Below are positions 23,368 through 32,398 of a stretch of DNA of 64,000 bases, piece after piece (the first letter of the stretch is position 1; every line of letters starts with the position of its first letter). The notes beneath the pieces are model-generated. The model saw nothing but the letters and a program-made list of their open reading frames with translations, was not told the origin of the DNA and searched no databases. The stretch is from Maritimibacter alkaliphilus. Lineage in GTDB: Bacteria > Pseudomonadota > Alphaproteobacteria > Rhodobacterales > Rhodobacteraceae. The position numbers and the translations under genes were made by a program. The stretch is from assembly GCF_019801605.1 (NCBI RefSeq), contig NZ_JAHVIT010000002.1, positions 868,001 to 932,000 on the forward strand, read 5' to 3'.

Positions 23368-25463
23368 GATGCCACCGGCGCCTTGCGGCGGAACCACAGC
23401 AGCGCGGCGAAGATCGCCACGAGGGCAAAGCCGATCTCATCCGTGATCGGCAGCGCGGCCACGAGGGTGAAGGCCCCCGCCACGGCGATGGCACGTTCCC
23501 AGATCGCCAGCGGACGGCCCAGCCAGCCGATGACCGACGCCCCCCAGAGCCCGAGCGCCAGAAGCGCCTTGATCAGGATGTAGGCGACCGCCGGCCAGTA
23601 GCCGATGGCATCCGCCAGCGGGCCGCCGTCCTGCAGCATCAGGGCGGGGGTGTAGACCGCCATGAAGGGCACGACGAAGCCGGCTGCCGCCACCTTGATC
23701 GCCTCGAAGCTGATCTTCAGGCCGCTCTCCTTGGCGATCGGGGCTGCTGCGAAGCAGGCCAGTGCCACCGGCGGCGTCAGGTCGGCGAGGATGCCGAAGT
23801 AGAAGACGAACATGTGGCTGACGATCAGCGGCACACCGAGGTCCAGCAGCGCCGGGCCCGCGATGGAGGAGGTGATGATGTAGTTCGGGATCGTCGGGAT
23901 CCCCATGCCGAGGATGATGCAGGTGATCATCGTCAGCACGAGGGAGAGGAACAGGCTGTTCTGCCCGACCGAGACGATGAACTGGCCAAAGGTGTTGGCC
24001 GCACCGGTCAGGGTCATCACCCCGATGATCACGCCCACCAGCGCACAGGCGATCCCGACGGGCAGGGCCGTCTTGGCACCGTCCGCGAGGCTGTCGCGGC
24101 AGATGGCCAGCGTCTCGCGCCCGCCCTTTGAGATCGCGTTGGCGGCGATCAGCAGGCCCAGCACCAGCAGCAGCGCGTTGATGCCGAACTTGAAGAAGGC
24201 CGAGGCGCCGATGCCGAGGATGATCCAGAAGATCACCCGCACCCCGGTCGAGCCCATGCCGAGCGCGATGGAGGCGCCGAGGATCAGCATGCCGGTCAGC
24301 GCGAGGCCGATGGTGCCCGCGAAGAGCGGCGTGTAGCCCGAGAACAGCAGGTAGACGAGAACCGCCAGCGGCAGGATCAGGTACCAGCCTTCCTTCAGCG
24401 CCTTGCGGGCCGAGGGCAGCGCGTCGCCGGAGAGGCCGCGCAGGTCGCGCTTGCCGGCTTCGAGGTGGACCATCCAGAAGGCGCCCGCGAAGTAGAGGAT
24501 CGCGGGCACGAGGGCCGCTTTCACCACTTCGATGTACTGCACCCCCAGCGTCTCGGCCATGATGAAGGCCACGGCGCCCATGACGGGGGGCATGATCTGG
24601 CCCCCCATGGAGGAGGTCGCCTCGACACCGCCGGCGAAGGCGGGGCGGTAGCCGAAGCGCTTCATCAGCGGGATGGTGAACTGGCCGGTGGTGACCACGT
24701 TGGCCACGCCCGAGCCCGAGATCGTGCCCATCAGGCCCGAGGAGAGCACCGAGACCTTGGCCGCGCCGCCCATCTTGTGGCCCACGAGGCCCAGGGAGAC
24801 ATCGGTGAAGAGCTTGATCATGCCGGCCTTCTCGAGGAAGGAGCCGAACAGGATGAAGAGGAAGATGTAGGTCGCCGACACGTAGGTCGGGATGCCGTAG
24901 ATGCCTTCCGTGCCGTAGGCGATCTGCTCCACCACCTGTTCGAAGGCATAGCCGCGGTGGTTGAAGGGCGAGGGCAGGTGCTGCCCGAAGAGCGCATAGG
25001 CGAGGAAGAAGCCGCAGATGATCGGAAGGGCGGGGCCCATCAGCATCCATGCGGCGATGAAGACGGTGGCCACGGCGACGCAGCCGAAGATCAGGTCGAC
25101 GGTGGTCGGGTCACCGGCCCGCATCAGCAGGGGGACATACTCGATCCACTGGTAGGCGGCCACGGCGACGCCGGCGGCGCCGAAGAGCCAGCACAGCGTG
25201 CGGACGGGCGTGGAGAAGCCGCGGCCGATGGCCAGCAGCGGGAAGCCGAGCGCCATCAGGAAGGCCACGTGCACGGCCCGCATGACCTGGCTGGGCAGGT
25301 CGAAGACATGGGCGGCAATCGCGATCTGGTAGAGCGAGAAGGCAACCGCCAGCCAGAAGAGGAAGCGGCCCGCCGCGGAGGCGGGGAAGCTGTTGGCCAG
25401 CGGATCGTGGATCTCGTTCGATTCCTCGGTGCGCGTTTTGGCCGAAGTCGTAGGTTCTGTCAT
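23364..25463 (-). CDS. Fused TRAP transporter permease (4TM/12TM), TAXI type
   Basis: A 699-residue polytopic membrane protein joining the small DctQ-like and large DctM-like subunits. Key segments: LSSGLMGTISGSGVANVVTTG and EATSSMGGQIMPPVMGA (family signature of the large subunit), TCIILGMGIPTIPNYIITS, and FYFGILADLTPPVALACFAAAPIA. It is a secondary, Na+-coupled importer that takes solute from the TAXI binding protein. The ATG at 25463 follows GGGAGGG; the ATG at 25484 is a poorer alternative. The solute is not identifiable by sequence; organic acids are typical. Confidence 0.93.
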   Translation of the reverse strand: MTEPTTSAKTRTEESNEIHDPLANSFPASAAGRFLFWLAVAFSLYQIAIAAHVFDLPSQVMRAVHVAFLMALGFPLLAIGRGFSTPVRTLCWLFGAAGVAVAAYQWIEYVPLLMRAGDPTTVDLIFGCVAVATVFIAAWMLMGPALPIICGFFLAYALFGQHLPSPFNHRGYAFEQVVEQIAYGTEGIYGIPTYVSATYIFLFILFGSFLEKAGMIKLFTDVSLGLVGHKMGGAAKVSVLSSGLMGTISGSGVANVVTTGQFTIPLMKRFGYRPAFAGGVEATSSMGGQIMPPVMGAVAFIMAETLGVQYIEVVKAALVPAILYFAGAFWMVHLEAGKRDLRGLSGDALPSARKALKEGWYLILPLAVLVYLLFSGYTPLFAGTIGLALTGMLILGASIALGMGSTGVRVIFWIILGIGASAFFKFGINALLLVLGLLIAANAISKGGRETLAICRDSLADGAKTALPVGIACALVGVIIGVMTLTGAANTFGQFIVSVGQNSLFLSLVLTMITCIILGMGIPTIPNYIITSSIAGPALLDLGVPLIVSHMFVFYFGILADLTPPVALACFAAAPIAKESGLKISFEAIKVAAAGFVVPFMAVYTPALMLQDGGPLADAIGYWPAVAYILIKALLALGLWGASVIGWLGRPLAIWERAIAVAGAFTLVAALPITDEIGFALVAIFAALLWFRRKAPVAS

Positions 25464-25483
25464 GATACCCTCCCGAAACAACA

Positions 25484-25511
25484 AAGGCGGCCCGGGGGAC
25501 CGGACCGCCTT
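25484..25511 (-). terminator. Intercistronic terminator/attenuator between binding protein and permease
   Basis: On the minus strand AAGGCGGTCC and GGGCCGCCTT form a 10-bp stem (one G-U pair) with an eight-base loop, followed by TTTGTTGTTT. This lies 15 bp after the TAXI gene stop and just before the permease ribosome-binding site. A partial terminator here would give more binding protein than permease, as seen in many binding-protein-dependent transport operons. Confidence 0.7.
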
Positions 25512-25526
25512 ACGGTGTTGCCGGTC

Positions 25527-26474
25527 TTACATAAGACCTTGTTCTTTGTAGTACTTCTCGGCACCCGGGTGGAGCGGGATGGGCGAGTTTGCGATCGCGT
25601 CTTCGATGTTGATCGCGCCGGCTGCCGCGTGGGCCGCCTTCATCTGCTCGAGGTTCTCGAACAGCAGCTTGGTCATCTCGTAGGCCAGTTCATCCGACAC
25701 GTCGGTGCTGGTCACGAGGATGTTGGTGATCGCCAGGGTCGGGATGTCCGCGTCCTGACCGGGGTAGGTGCCCGCGGGGATCGTGCCGGCCGCGTAGGGT
25801 GCGCCGAGGGTCTCTGCCACTTCCGCCGGAACCGACACGTAGGTCACGTCCTGGGTCGAGGAGAGGTCCTTCAGGGCTGCGGAGCCGAGGCCCGAGCTCT
25901 GCAGGGTGGCGTCGAGCTGACGGTTCTTCATCAGTTCGACCGATTCGGCGAAGGGCAGGTATTCCACCTTGCCGAGGTCGTCGTAGGTCATGCCGAGCGC
26001 GCCGAAGATCTTGCGCGCGTTGACCTCGGTACCGGACTTGGCGGCACCGACCGAGACCGACTTGCCCTTGAGGTCGGTCACCGTGGTGGCGCCCGACGCG
26101 GCTGCGGCTGCGATCTGGATGTAGTTCGGGTAGATGGCGGCGATGGCGCGCAGCTTGTCGAGCGGCTTGGAGAAGCCGACGTCTGCGTTGCCTTCGTAGG
26201 CGTCTTTCACCGAGTCGCCGAGCGCGAAGCCGATTTCGCCACGGCCCTGCTGCAGCAGGTTCAGGTTCTCGACCGAGGCTTTGGTCGACTGAACCTGCGT
26301 GCGGCTGTCGGGAATGCCCTTGGCATAGATGTCCGACAGCGCAACGCCGAGCGGATAATAGACACCCGAGGTGCCGCCGGTCAGGACGTTGATGAAGTCC
26401 GTTGCCATTGCGGCAGGGGCGGACAGGGAAAGGGTGCCGGCGACAAGTGCGCCGAGCCCAAGGCTCTTGAACAT
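25527..26474 (-). CDS. TAXI-family TRAP solute-binding protein
   Basis: A 315-residue periplasmic protein with a Sec signal ending near AAMATD (residue 24). The mature N-terminus FINVLTGGTSGVYYPLGVALSDIYAK is the TAXI-family signature. SVGAAKSGTEVNARKIFGALGM and the C-terminal HPGAEKYYKEQGLM match the family (TAXI = TRAP-associated extracytoplasmic, immunogenic-like). It delivers its ligand to the downstream fused permease. The ATG at 26474 follows GGGAGGAT. First gene of the five-gene transporter/two-component operon. Confidence 0.93.
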   Translation of the reverse strand: MFKSLGLGALVAGTLSLSAPAAMATDFINVLTGGTSGVYYPLGVALSDIYAKGIPDSRTQVQSTKASVENLNLLQQGRGEIGFALGDSVKDAYEGNADVGFSKPLDKLRAIAAIYPNYIQIAAAAASGATTVTDLKGKSVSVGAAKSGTEVNARKIFGALGMTYDDLGKVEYLPFAESVELMKNRQLDATLQSSGLGSAALKDLSSTQDVTYVSVPAEVAETLGAPYAAGTIPAGTYPGQDADIPTLAITNILVTSTDVSDELAYEMTKLLFENLEQMKAAHAAAGAINIEDAIANSPIPLHPGAEKYYKEQGLM

Positions 26475-26819
26475 GGTAATCCTCCCAGATTCAACGCGTT
26501 CCAGTACGCGTGCGGCGCCATTCTTGGGCAGGGACTGCCCATGTGCAAGGCGGCTGACGGGATCTTGTTGCGGAATCTTCGCGGGGTTCTGCCACGGGCG
26601 GGGCGGAAATCTGCCCCGCGCCCCGCGCGGACCGGGTGCCGCAGGGACATCCGGCATCCGGCCCGTGTGGGCGGGCGCGGTACTGCCCGTCCCGGTTGCG
26701 GGCCTTCGGTCGAGCCGCGATGTGGGCCCCTGTTGGCCGCAGTGCGGGTTCCGGTGCGCGGCGTCCTGTGCAGGGCGGCGTCGCCCCTCCGTGCAGAGCC
26801 CCCGCGCCCTGCGCGCGGG
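26475..26819 (-). promoter_or_regulatory. 345-bp upstream region of TAXI operon with inverted repeat
   Basis: No gene is supported here. TGGGCAG-GGA-CTGCCCA (26525-26541) is a perfect 7+7 inverted repeat 51 bp before the TAXI ATG and is an operator or activator-site candidate. On the minus strand a TTGCA (26548-26544) resembles a sigma-54 -12 element, but its -24 partner reads GT instead of GG, so the promoter is not convincing. The far part, next to dnaE2, is GC-rich with no clear signals. Confidence 0.4.
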
Positions 26820-29800
26820 TCAGTGGAAATCCCGGCTGGGGAACAGCCGCTTGGCCTGTTCGCGCGGGTGCCGCGCCGTGGGCTTGGTCCGCGCGGGCCG
26901 GGGGGCGTCGTCGGTGACGGGATTGGTGATGCCGATCGCCTCGTCCATCGGGTGGCCGAGCGCGGAGAGCCGGTGCGACACATCCTCGATCCGCTGCGCG
27001 ATGACATGGGTCACGATCCCCTCGCGCTGGAGGTAACCGCTGATCCGCAGCAGCCGCCCGCCCATGACCTGCCGCCGGTTCGCCTCGTAGACCTTGGGCC
27101 AGACCACCACGTTGGAAACCCCGGTCTCGTCCTCCAGCGTCAGGAAGATCACCCCCGAGGCGGTGCCGGGCCGCTGCCGCGTGATCACGAGGCCGCAGAC
27201 GGTGACCTGCCCCAGCGGGGCCTCCCGCAGGCGGTCATGGGGCAGCAGGCCGGGCGTCTCGGGGACCAGTTCGGGGCGCAGCAACTCCATCGGATGGGCG
27301 CGCAGGGTCAGCCGGGTGGCGACGTAATCCTCCACCACCTCCTCGTTCAGGTGCATCTGCGGCAGGTCGACCTGCGGCTCGCGGATCGCCTCGCCGTCGA
27401 TGGGATCGTCGAAGAGCGGCAGCGGCTTGCGGTCGCGGATCGCGCGCGCCTGCCAGAGCGCATCGCGCCGGGTCAGCCCTGCGCCGAGGAAGGCATCCGC
27501 CTCGGCCAGCCGCTCCAGCACCGCGGGCGCGACGCCCGCCCTCAGCCACAGCTGTTCGGGATCGCGGAAGCCGTTGCCCCGGCTGGCGGTGATCCAGCCC
27601 GCGTCCTCCGCGCGGAAGCCCTTGATCTGGCGGAACCCCAGCCGCAGCGCCAGCGCCCCGTCGGCGCGCTTCTCCAGCGTGCAGTCCCAGGCGCTGGCAT
27701 TCACGCAGACCGGGCGCACCTCGATCCCGTGTTCGCGGGCGTCGCGCACGATCTGGGCGGGGGCATAGAACCCCATCGGCTGCGAGTTCAGCAGCGCACA
27801 GGCAAAGGCCGCCGGGTGGTGGCGCTTCAGGAAGGAGGAGACATAGGTCAGCATGGCGAAGGCCGCCGCATGGCTTTCCGGGAAGCCGTAATCGGCGAAC
27901 CCCTCGATCTGGGAAAAGCAGCGTTGCGCGAAATCCGGGGTATAGCCGTTGGCGAGCATCCCGGCGATGAACCGGTCACGGAACGCCCCGATGGTGCCCA
28001 TGCGCCGGAAGGAGGCCAGCGAGCGGCGCAGCCGGTCGGCCTCTTCCGCGGTGAAGCCCGCGGCCACCACGGCGATCTGCATCGCCTGTTCCTGAAACAA
28101 GGGCACCCCCAGCGTCTTGCCCAGCACCCCCTCCAGCGCGCGGGAGGGGAAGTGGACCTGTTCCAGACCCTGCCGCCGCTTGATGTAGGGCTGCACCATG
28201 CCGCCCTGAATGGGGCCGGGGCGCACGATGGCGACCTCGATCACGAGGTCATAGAAGGTGCGCGGCTGCATCCGGGGCAGGAAGTTCATCTGCGCCCGGC
28301 TTTCCACCTGAAACACCCCCACCGCATCCGCGACGCAGAGCATGTCATAGGTCGCCTCGTCCTCCTGCGGGGTGCTGGCCAGCGTCAACTCGCGCCCCTC
28401 GTGCTGCGCGATCAGGTCAAAGCTCTTGCGCAGGCAGGTCAGCATCCCGAGGCTGAGGATATCCACCTTCAGGATGCCGAGCGCGTCGATATCGTCCTTG
28501 TCCCACTCGATGACGGTGCGGTCCTCCATGGCCGCATTCTCGATCGGGCAGAGGTCGTCGAGCCGCCCGCGGGTGATGATGAAGCCGCCGACATGCTGGC
28601 TGAGGTGTCGCGGGAAGCCGATGATCTCGCCGATCAGGCGCAGGGTCTGGGACAGGCGCGCATCCTCGGGGTCGAGGCCCAGTTCGCGGATGCGGCCCTC
28701 GTCCGCGCCCTTGTTGGACATGCCCCAGATCTGGCCCGAGAGGGCGGCGGTGACATCCTCGCTCAGCCCCATGACCTTGCCGACCTCGCGGATCGCCGCG
28801 CGGGAGCGGAAGTGGATCACCGTGGCGCAGAGCCCGGCCCGGTGGCGGCCATAGCGGTCATAGATCCACTGGATCACCTCCTCGCGGCGCTCGTGTTCGA
28901 AGTCCACGTCGATGTCCGGCGGCTCGCCCCGGTGTTTCGAGACGAAGCGTTCAAAGACCATGGTGATCTGGTCCGGGCTGACATCGGTCACGCCAAGCGC
29001 CCAGCACAGGATCGAATTCGCCGCCGAGCCGCGCCCCTGACACAGGATGCCCCGGCGGCGCGCCTCGGCCACGATATCATGCACGGTCAGGAAGTAGGCG
29101 GCAAAGCCCAGATCGCGGACCATGGCCAGTTCCTTGCGGGCCAGCGTGTCGAACCGTTCCGGAATGCCGCCGGGACAGCGCCGGGCCAGCCCCTCGGCGG
29201 TCAGCCGTTCCAGCCGGGCCTGCGGGGTTTCGCCCTCCGACATCTCGTCGGGGTATTCATAGCTGAGTTCATCCAGCCGGAAGGCGCAGCGCGCCGCGAT
29301 CTCCAGCGTGCGGCGCAGGGCGGCGGGATGGGCGTGAAACACGCGGGCCATGTCGTCATGGCCCTTCAACCGCCGTTCCGCATTGGGCAGGGCGCGGGTG
29401 CCGATGGCATCTATGGTGATATGTTCGCGCAGGCAGGTCAGCACATCGGCCAGCTGCCGCCGGGCGGCGCGGTGCATCAGCACGTCACCCACCGCCACCA
29501 TGGGGGCGGAACACTGCCGCGCCAGCCGGGCGCATTCCGCCAGCCACGCCTGATCCGATCCATCGTAGCGCGGCGCGGCGCCAAGGTGGACATGGCCGGG
29601 AAACCGCCGCTGCAACCGGCGCAGCGGGGCGGCTGCCTGCCGCAGGTCGTCGGGCGGCAGGGCGATCAGGATCATGCCCGCGCAATGGGCCTCCAGATCG
29701 GCGAGGTCGAGGTGGCACTGCCCTTTCTCGGCCCGCCGCTTGCCCAGCGTCAGCAGCCGCGACAGTCGCTCATAGGCCGCCCGGTCGCAGGGCAGGGCAA

Positions 29801-30152
29801 TCCATTCCACCGGGCAGTCGCGCAGCACGAGGCGGCAGCCGGTGATCAGCCGGGGCAGGCGCGTTACCTGCGGCGCGGCGAGGGGCCGGGGCTGGCCGAT
29901 CTCCTGCCGGGAACAGGGATCGACCCGGTGCTGCGAACGGATGCGCACCTCCTCGGCGGCCTGTTCCTCGACCGCGCGCTGCAATTCCTTCAGCGCCGAG
30001 AAGGCCCGCACGACGCCGGCCAGCGAATTGCGGTCGGTGATGGCGATCGCCTCCAGCCCCAGCTCGGCGGCGCGGGTCACCAGCTCCTCGGGGTGGGAGG
30101 CCCCGGTGAGGAAGGTGAAGTTGCTGGTCACGCAAAGCTCGGCATAGCTCAT
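26820..30152 (-). CDS. dnaE2: Error-prone DNA polymerase III alpha subunit (DnaE2/ImuC)
   Basis: A 1110-residue C-family polymerase. The N-terminal PHP domain starts MSYAELCVTSNFTFLTGASHPEEL. The palm motif PPDIDVDF (411-418) gives the catalytic Asp413 and Asp415. GRGSAANS (373-380), SQHVGGFIITRG and the OB-fold region (GLVITRQRPGTASGVIFLTLEDETG) follow. The C-terminal PSRDFH is characteristic of DnaE2 rather than DnaE1. In SOS mutagenesis it extends primers past lesions together with ImuA and ImuB. It overlaps the imuB stop by 4 bp and is the last gene of the cassette. An in-frame extension upstream to 31340 runs through imuB and is not real. Confidence 0.95.
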   Translation of the reverse strand: MSYAELCVTSNFTFLTGASHPEELVTRAAELGLEAIAITDRNSLAGVVRAFSALKELQRAVEEQAAEEVRIRSQHRVDPCSRQEIGQPRPLAAPQVTRLPRLITGCRLVLRDCPVEWIALPCDRAAYERLSRLLTLGKRRAEKGQCHLDLADLEAHCAGMILIALPPDDLRQAAAPLRRLQRRFPGHVHLGAAPRYDGSDQAWLAECARLARQCSAPMVAVGDVLMHRAARRQLADVLTCLREHITIDAIGTRALPNAERRLKGHDDMARVFHAHPAALRRTLEIAARCAFRLDELSYEYPDEMSEGETPQARLERLTAEGLARRCPGGIPERFDTLARKELAMVRDLGFAAYFLTVHDIVAEARRRGILCQGRGSAANSILCWALGVTDVSPDQITMVFERFVSKHRGEPPDIDVDFEHERREEVIQWIYDRYGRHRAGLCATVIHFRSRAAIREVGKVMGLSEDVTAALSGQIWGMSNKGADEGRIRELGLDPEDARLSQTLRLIGEIIGFPRHLSQHVGGFIITRGRLDDLCPIENAAMEDRTVIEWDKDDIDALGILKVDILSLGMLTCLRKSFDLIAQHEGRELTLASTPQEDEATYDMLCVADAVGVFQVESRAQMNFLPRMQPRTFYDLVIEVAIVRPGPIQGGMVQPYIKRRQGLEQVHFPSRALEGVLGKTLGVPLFQEQAMQIAVVAAGFTAEEADRLRRSLASFRRMGTIGAFRDRFIAGMLANGYTPDFAQRCFSQIEGFADYGFPESHAAAFAMLTYVSSFLKRHHPAAFACALLNSQPMGFYAPAQIVRDAREHGIEVRPVCVNASAWDCTLEKRADGALALRLGFRQIKGFRAEDAGWITASRGNGFRDPEQLWLRAGVAPAVLERLAEADAFLGAGLTRRDALWQARAIRDRKPLPLFDDPIDGEAIREPQVDLPQMHLNEEVVEDYVATRLTLRAHPMELLRPELVPETPGLLPHDRLREAPLGQVTVCGLVITRQRPGTASGVIFLTLEDETGVSNVVVWPKVYEANRRQVMGGRLLRISGYLQREGIVTHVIAQRIEDVSHRLSALGHPMDEAIGITNPVTDDAPRPARTKPTARHPREQAKRLFPSRDFH

Positions 30153-31639
30153 GGGAATTCCCCCTGAACGAACCAGCCGGGGTTTTGCGGCGTGTAGAAA
30201 AGCCACAGGCGGCGGCCCTGCCGGGTCTCGACCTGCCAGTAATCGCGCAGACCGCTGCGCCAGGCCTCGTCGCTCATCCACCATTCCGGGGCGATCCGTT
30301 CCGGGCCGGTGGCGCGCCCCGTTTCCAGCGCCATGCGCCGCCAGCGGAACCGCGCGGGCGGGCGCGGGCCGGTGCCGCCGATGGCCTCGGGCGGGAAAAG
30401 CCGCAGCGGACGCGGGCGGGGGCTGGCCCACGGGCCGCCCGGCTCGGACCATGCGGCGGGGGCGATCAGGAAGGCGCGTTCGGGGATATGGCTGTCGGCG
30501 GGCAGGAAGCGCTGGACGTTCTCCAGCCCGATGCGGGTGCCGATCCGGGTGATCAGGTCGCCCAGCTGGTCGCTGCGCCCCTGCGGGACGGAGCTGACCT
30601 GCTGCACCGGCAGCGGTTCGACCTGCACGGCGGCCAGCCGCAGCTGGTCGATGCCAAAGCCCGCCTCGACCTCGCCCACCCCACGCGCGAAGAGCGGCAG
30701 GATGCGGGCGGCCTCGCGCAGGGGACGGGCGAGGCGCAGCTCGACCTCCTGCGCGTCCTGATCGACCCGGCGCAGGGTCAGGCGGAACATCCGCGCGCCC
30801 GCCTCCTGCGCCTGTAGCTTGGCGCAGAGCCGCTCCAGCAGCCGGGCGAGGCCGGCCATCACGTCGTCCTGCAATCCGATCGGTTCGGGCAGGGTCATGC
30901 GCACGCCGTAATGGGGCGGATCGGACAGCGGGGTGACCTGCTCGGGCTGGCGCCCCAGCGCCTGATCCAGCCGCATCATCACCTCGGGGCCGAAGCGGCG
31001 GGTCAGGGGCGCGCGGGCGGTGGCGGTCAGATCGCCCACCGTCCGCAGGCCGAGCCGTTGCAGCGCCGTGGCGGTCGCGGGCTCCAGCCGCAGGGCGGCG
31101 ACGGGCAGGGGGGCCAAGGCCTCGGCCATGCGGCCCGGCGGGGCCTCGCCCTCGCCGAAGCGGGCCAGCGCCCAGGCCGCGCCGCGGGTGTCGGCAAGCC
31201 CCAGTCGGACGCCAAAGCCTGCGCGGGCCAGCCGTTGGCGCAGATCGGCCAGCAGCAGCGGCTCGTCCCCGAAGAGATGCGCAACCCCGGTGATGTCCAT
31301 GACCAGCCCGTCCTCGCCCTCGATCCCGACCCAGGGGCAATAGCGCGTGGCCCAGCGACGCAGCGCATGGAGGAAACGGGTGTCGCCCGCGGGATCGGCA
31401 ATGCGGGTCTGGAGCCCGGGGCAGAAGGCGCGCGCGTCCGAGACCGGCATCCCGCGCTCCAGCCCCGCGCGTTCGGCGGCGTGGTTCAGGCAGTGCAGGC
31501 GATTGGCGTTGCCGACCTGAAGCGTCAGGGCAAAGGGCCCCTCAACCGGTCGCGTGCGCAGCGCCCGGTCGCTCGCCAGGCGCGGAAACCACGCGGAGAC
31601 GATGCGTCTCCCGGTGCGCCTCTCGGTCCCAACGGACAT
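30149..31639 (-). CDS. imuB: ImuB, Y-family polymerase-like SOS protein
   Basis: A 496-residue Y-family-like protein beginning near GRRIVSAWFPRLASDRALR, followed by the palm-like region (VGIEGEDGLVMDITGVAHLFGDE), a helix-hairpin-helix thumb (LQRLGLRTVGDLTATARAPLTRRFG) and a long C-terminal part. ImuB proteins are thought to be catalytically inactive adaptors linking DnaE2 to the sliding clamp. The ATG at 31639 lies 98 bp inside imuA in another frame. Even if a later start were used, the conserved N-terminus still overlaps imuA. Coupled to dnaE2 by a 4-bp overlap. Confidence 0.93.
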   Translation of the reverse strand: MSVGTERRTGRRIVSAWFPRLASDRALRTRPVEGPFALTLQVGNANRLHCLNHAAERAGLERGMPVSDARAFCPGLQTRIADPAGDTRFLHALRRWATRYCPWVGIEGEDGLVMDITGVAHLFGDEPLLLADLRQRLARAGFGVRLGLADTRGAAWALARFGEGEAPPGRMAEALAPLPVAALRLEPATATALQRLGLRTVGDLTATARAPLTRRFGPEVMMRLDQALGRQPEQVTPLSDPPHYGVRMTLPEPIGLQDDVMAGLARLLERLCAKLQAQEAGARMFRLTLRRVDQDAQEVELRLARPLREAARILPLFARGVGEVEAGFGIDQLRLAAVQVEPLPVQQVSSVPQGRSDQLGDLITRIGTRIGLENVQRFLPADSHIPERAFLIAPAAWSEPGGPWASPRPRPLRLFPPEAIGGTGPRPPARFRWRRMALETGRATGPERIAPEWWMSDEAWRSGLRDYWQVETRQGRRLWLFYTPQNPGWFVQGEFP

Positions 31640-32141
31640 GCCAAAACCCCAGTGTTCCTGATTTGTTCTTTATAAGATCCCAGTGCTGCAGAGTCGAGTC
31701 CAGCCCCTCCGGGTCAAAGGTCGGGGTGCAGCGCCAGCGGGTCTCGGCGGCATTGCTGCCATTGCCCTCGGAGATCAGGCAGAGCCCGGTGCTGCGCCCG
31801 TCCTTGGCCGCCAGTTGCAGCCGCCGGCCCGGGGTCAGGCCCAGCGGTTCGCCCAGTTCGGCCACCACCAGTTTGAGCGATCCGTCGCGCAGCGCCTCCT
31901 CCGCCACCGCGAGGGCATCGGTCTGGTCCTTGACCTGCGCCACCAGCAGCCGGGAGGGATCGAGGATATCGCTCAGCCCCAGCGGGTTCAGCGCCTCGGG
32001 CCGCCAGTATTCACGGATCCAGAGCACGGGCCCCTCCAGCTGCGCCGCTAGCATCGCGGCAAAGCCGGTCATGCCGGGACCACAGGCCTCGTGCACGCGG
32101 GCGCGGCGCGGCGGGAAATGGGGGGCAAGATCGGCGGACAT
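31542..32141 (-). CDS. imuA: ImuA, RecA-like SOS mutagenesis accessory protein
   Basis: A 199-residue protein with the ImuA N-terminal feature VHEACGPGMTGFAAMLAAQL and the C-terminal ISEGNGSNAAETRWRCTP and GFWHVRWDREAHRE segments. ImuA is a RecA/SulA-related factor needed with ImuB and DnaE2 for damage-induced mutagenesis. No Walker A box is visible. The ATG at 32141 lies 108 bp from the LexA box at 32249-32263. Its last 98 bp overlap imuB, longer than the few bases usual in this operon. Confidence 0.88.
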   Translation of the reverse strand: MSADLAPHFPPRRARVHEACGPGMTGFAAMLAAQLEGPVLWIREYWRPEALNPLGLSDILDPSRLLVAQVKDQTDALAVAEEALRDGSLKLVVAELGEPLGLTPGRRLQLAAKDGRSTGLCLISEGNGSNAAETRWRCTPTFDPEGLDSTLQHWDLIKNKSGTLGFWHVRWDREAHRETHRLRVVSAPGERPGAAHATG

Positions 32142-32248
32142 CGGTGGACAGGGGGCCCTCTGGCGGGATTGGCTGGGGTGGCGGACAGCGGGGAATCGCC
32201 CGGGGACCCCTCTGAAGAGTCGTCCGGGGATTCGCGCCCTGCCCATTG

Positions 32249-32263
32249 GAACATAGGGGGAAC
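32249..32263 (-). promoter_or_regulatory. LexA (SOS) box, GAAC-N7-GAAC
   Basis: GAAC (32249-32252), seven bases, GAAC (32260-32263): the direct-repeat SOS operator described for alphaproteobacterial LexA (GTTC-N7-GTTC on the minus strand). It lies 108 bp upstream of imuA, which supports damage induction of imuA-imuB-dnaE2. The divergent gene at 32399 starts 135 bp away and could also be affected. Confidence 0.85.
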
Positions 32264-32398
32264 ATTTCCGGCAAGGGGGCGTCCTGTGACAGTGTGCAGG
32301 TGGCTTCCCGCCGGGCCATGCGCAGGGTCTTGCCCATTCCGGGGGCCGCCCCGATCGGGGAGCTAACGCAGGGCGGCCCGCATGCTAAATCCCGGGCC

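Noticed and set aside
26541-26560. Sigma-54 promoter for the TAXI operon
   Set aside because: The -12-like TTGCA is good, but the -24 element lacks the invariant GG. A mapped start site would be needed to support it.
24465-30167. A plus-strand open frame of about 1,900 codons
   Set aside because: It is antisense to the TRAP permease, TAXI and dnaE2 genes and crosses their intergenic regions. Composition is typical of a shadow frame.
30150-31340. In-frame upstream extension of dnaE2 into imuB (possible fusion)
   Set aside because: The extension is Arg/Pro-rich and overlaps imuB in another frame. The true DnaE2 N-terminus MSYAELCVTSNFTFL with its PHP domain begins at 30152.
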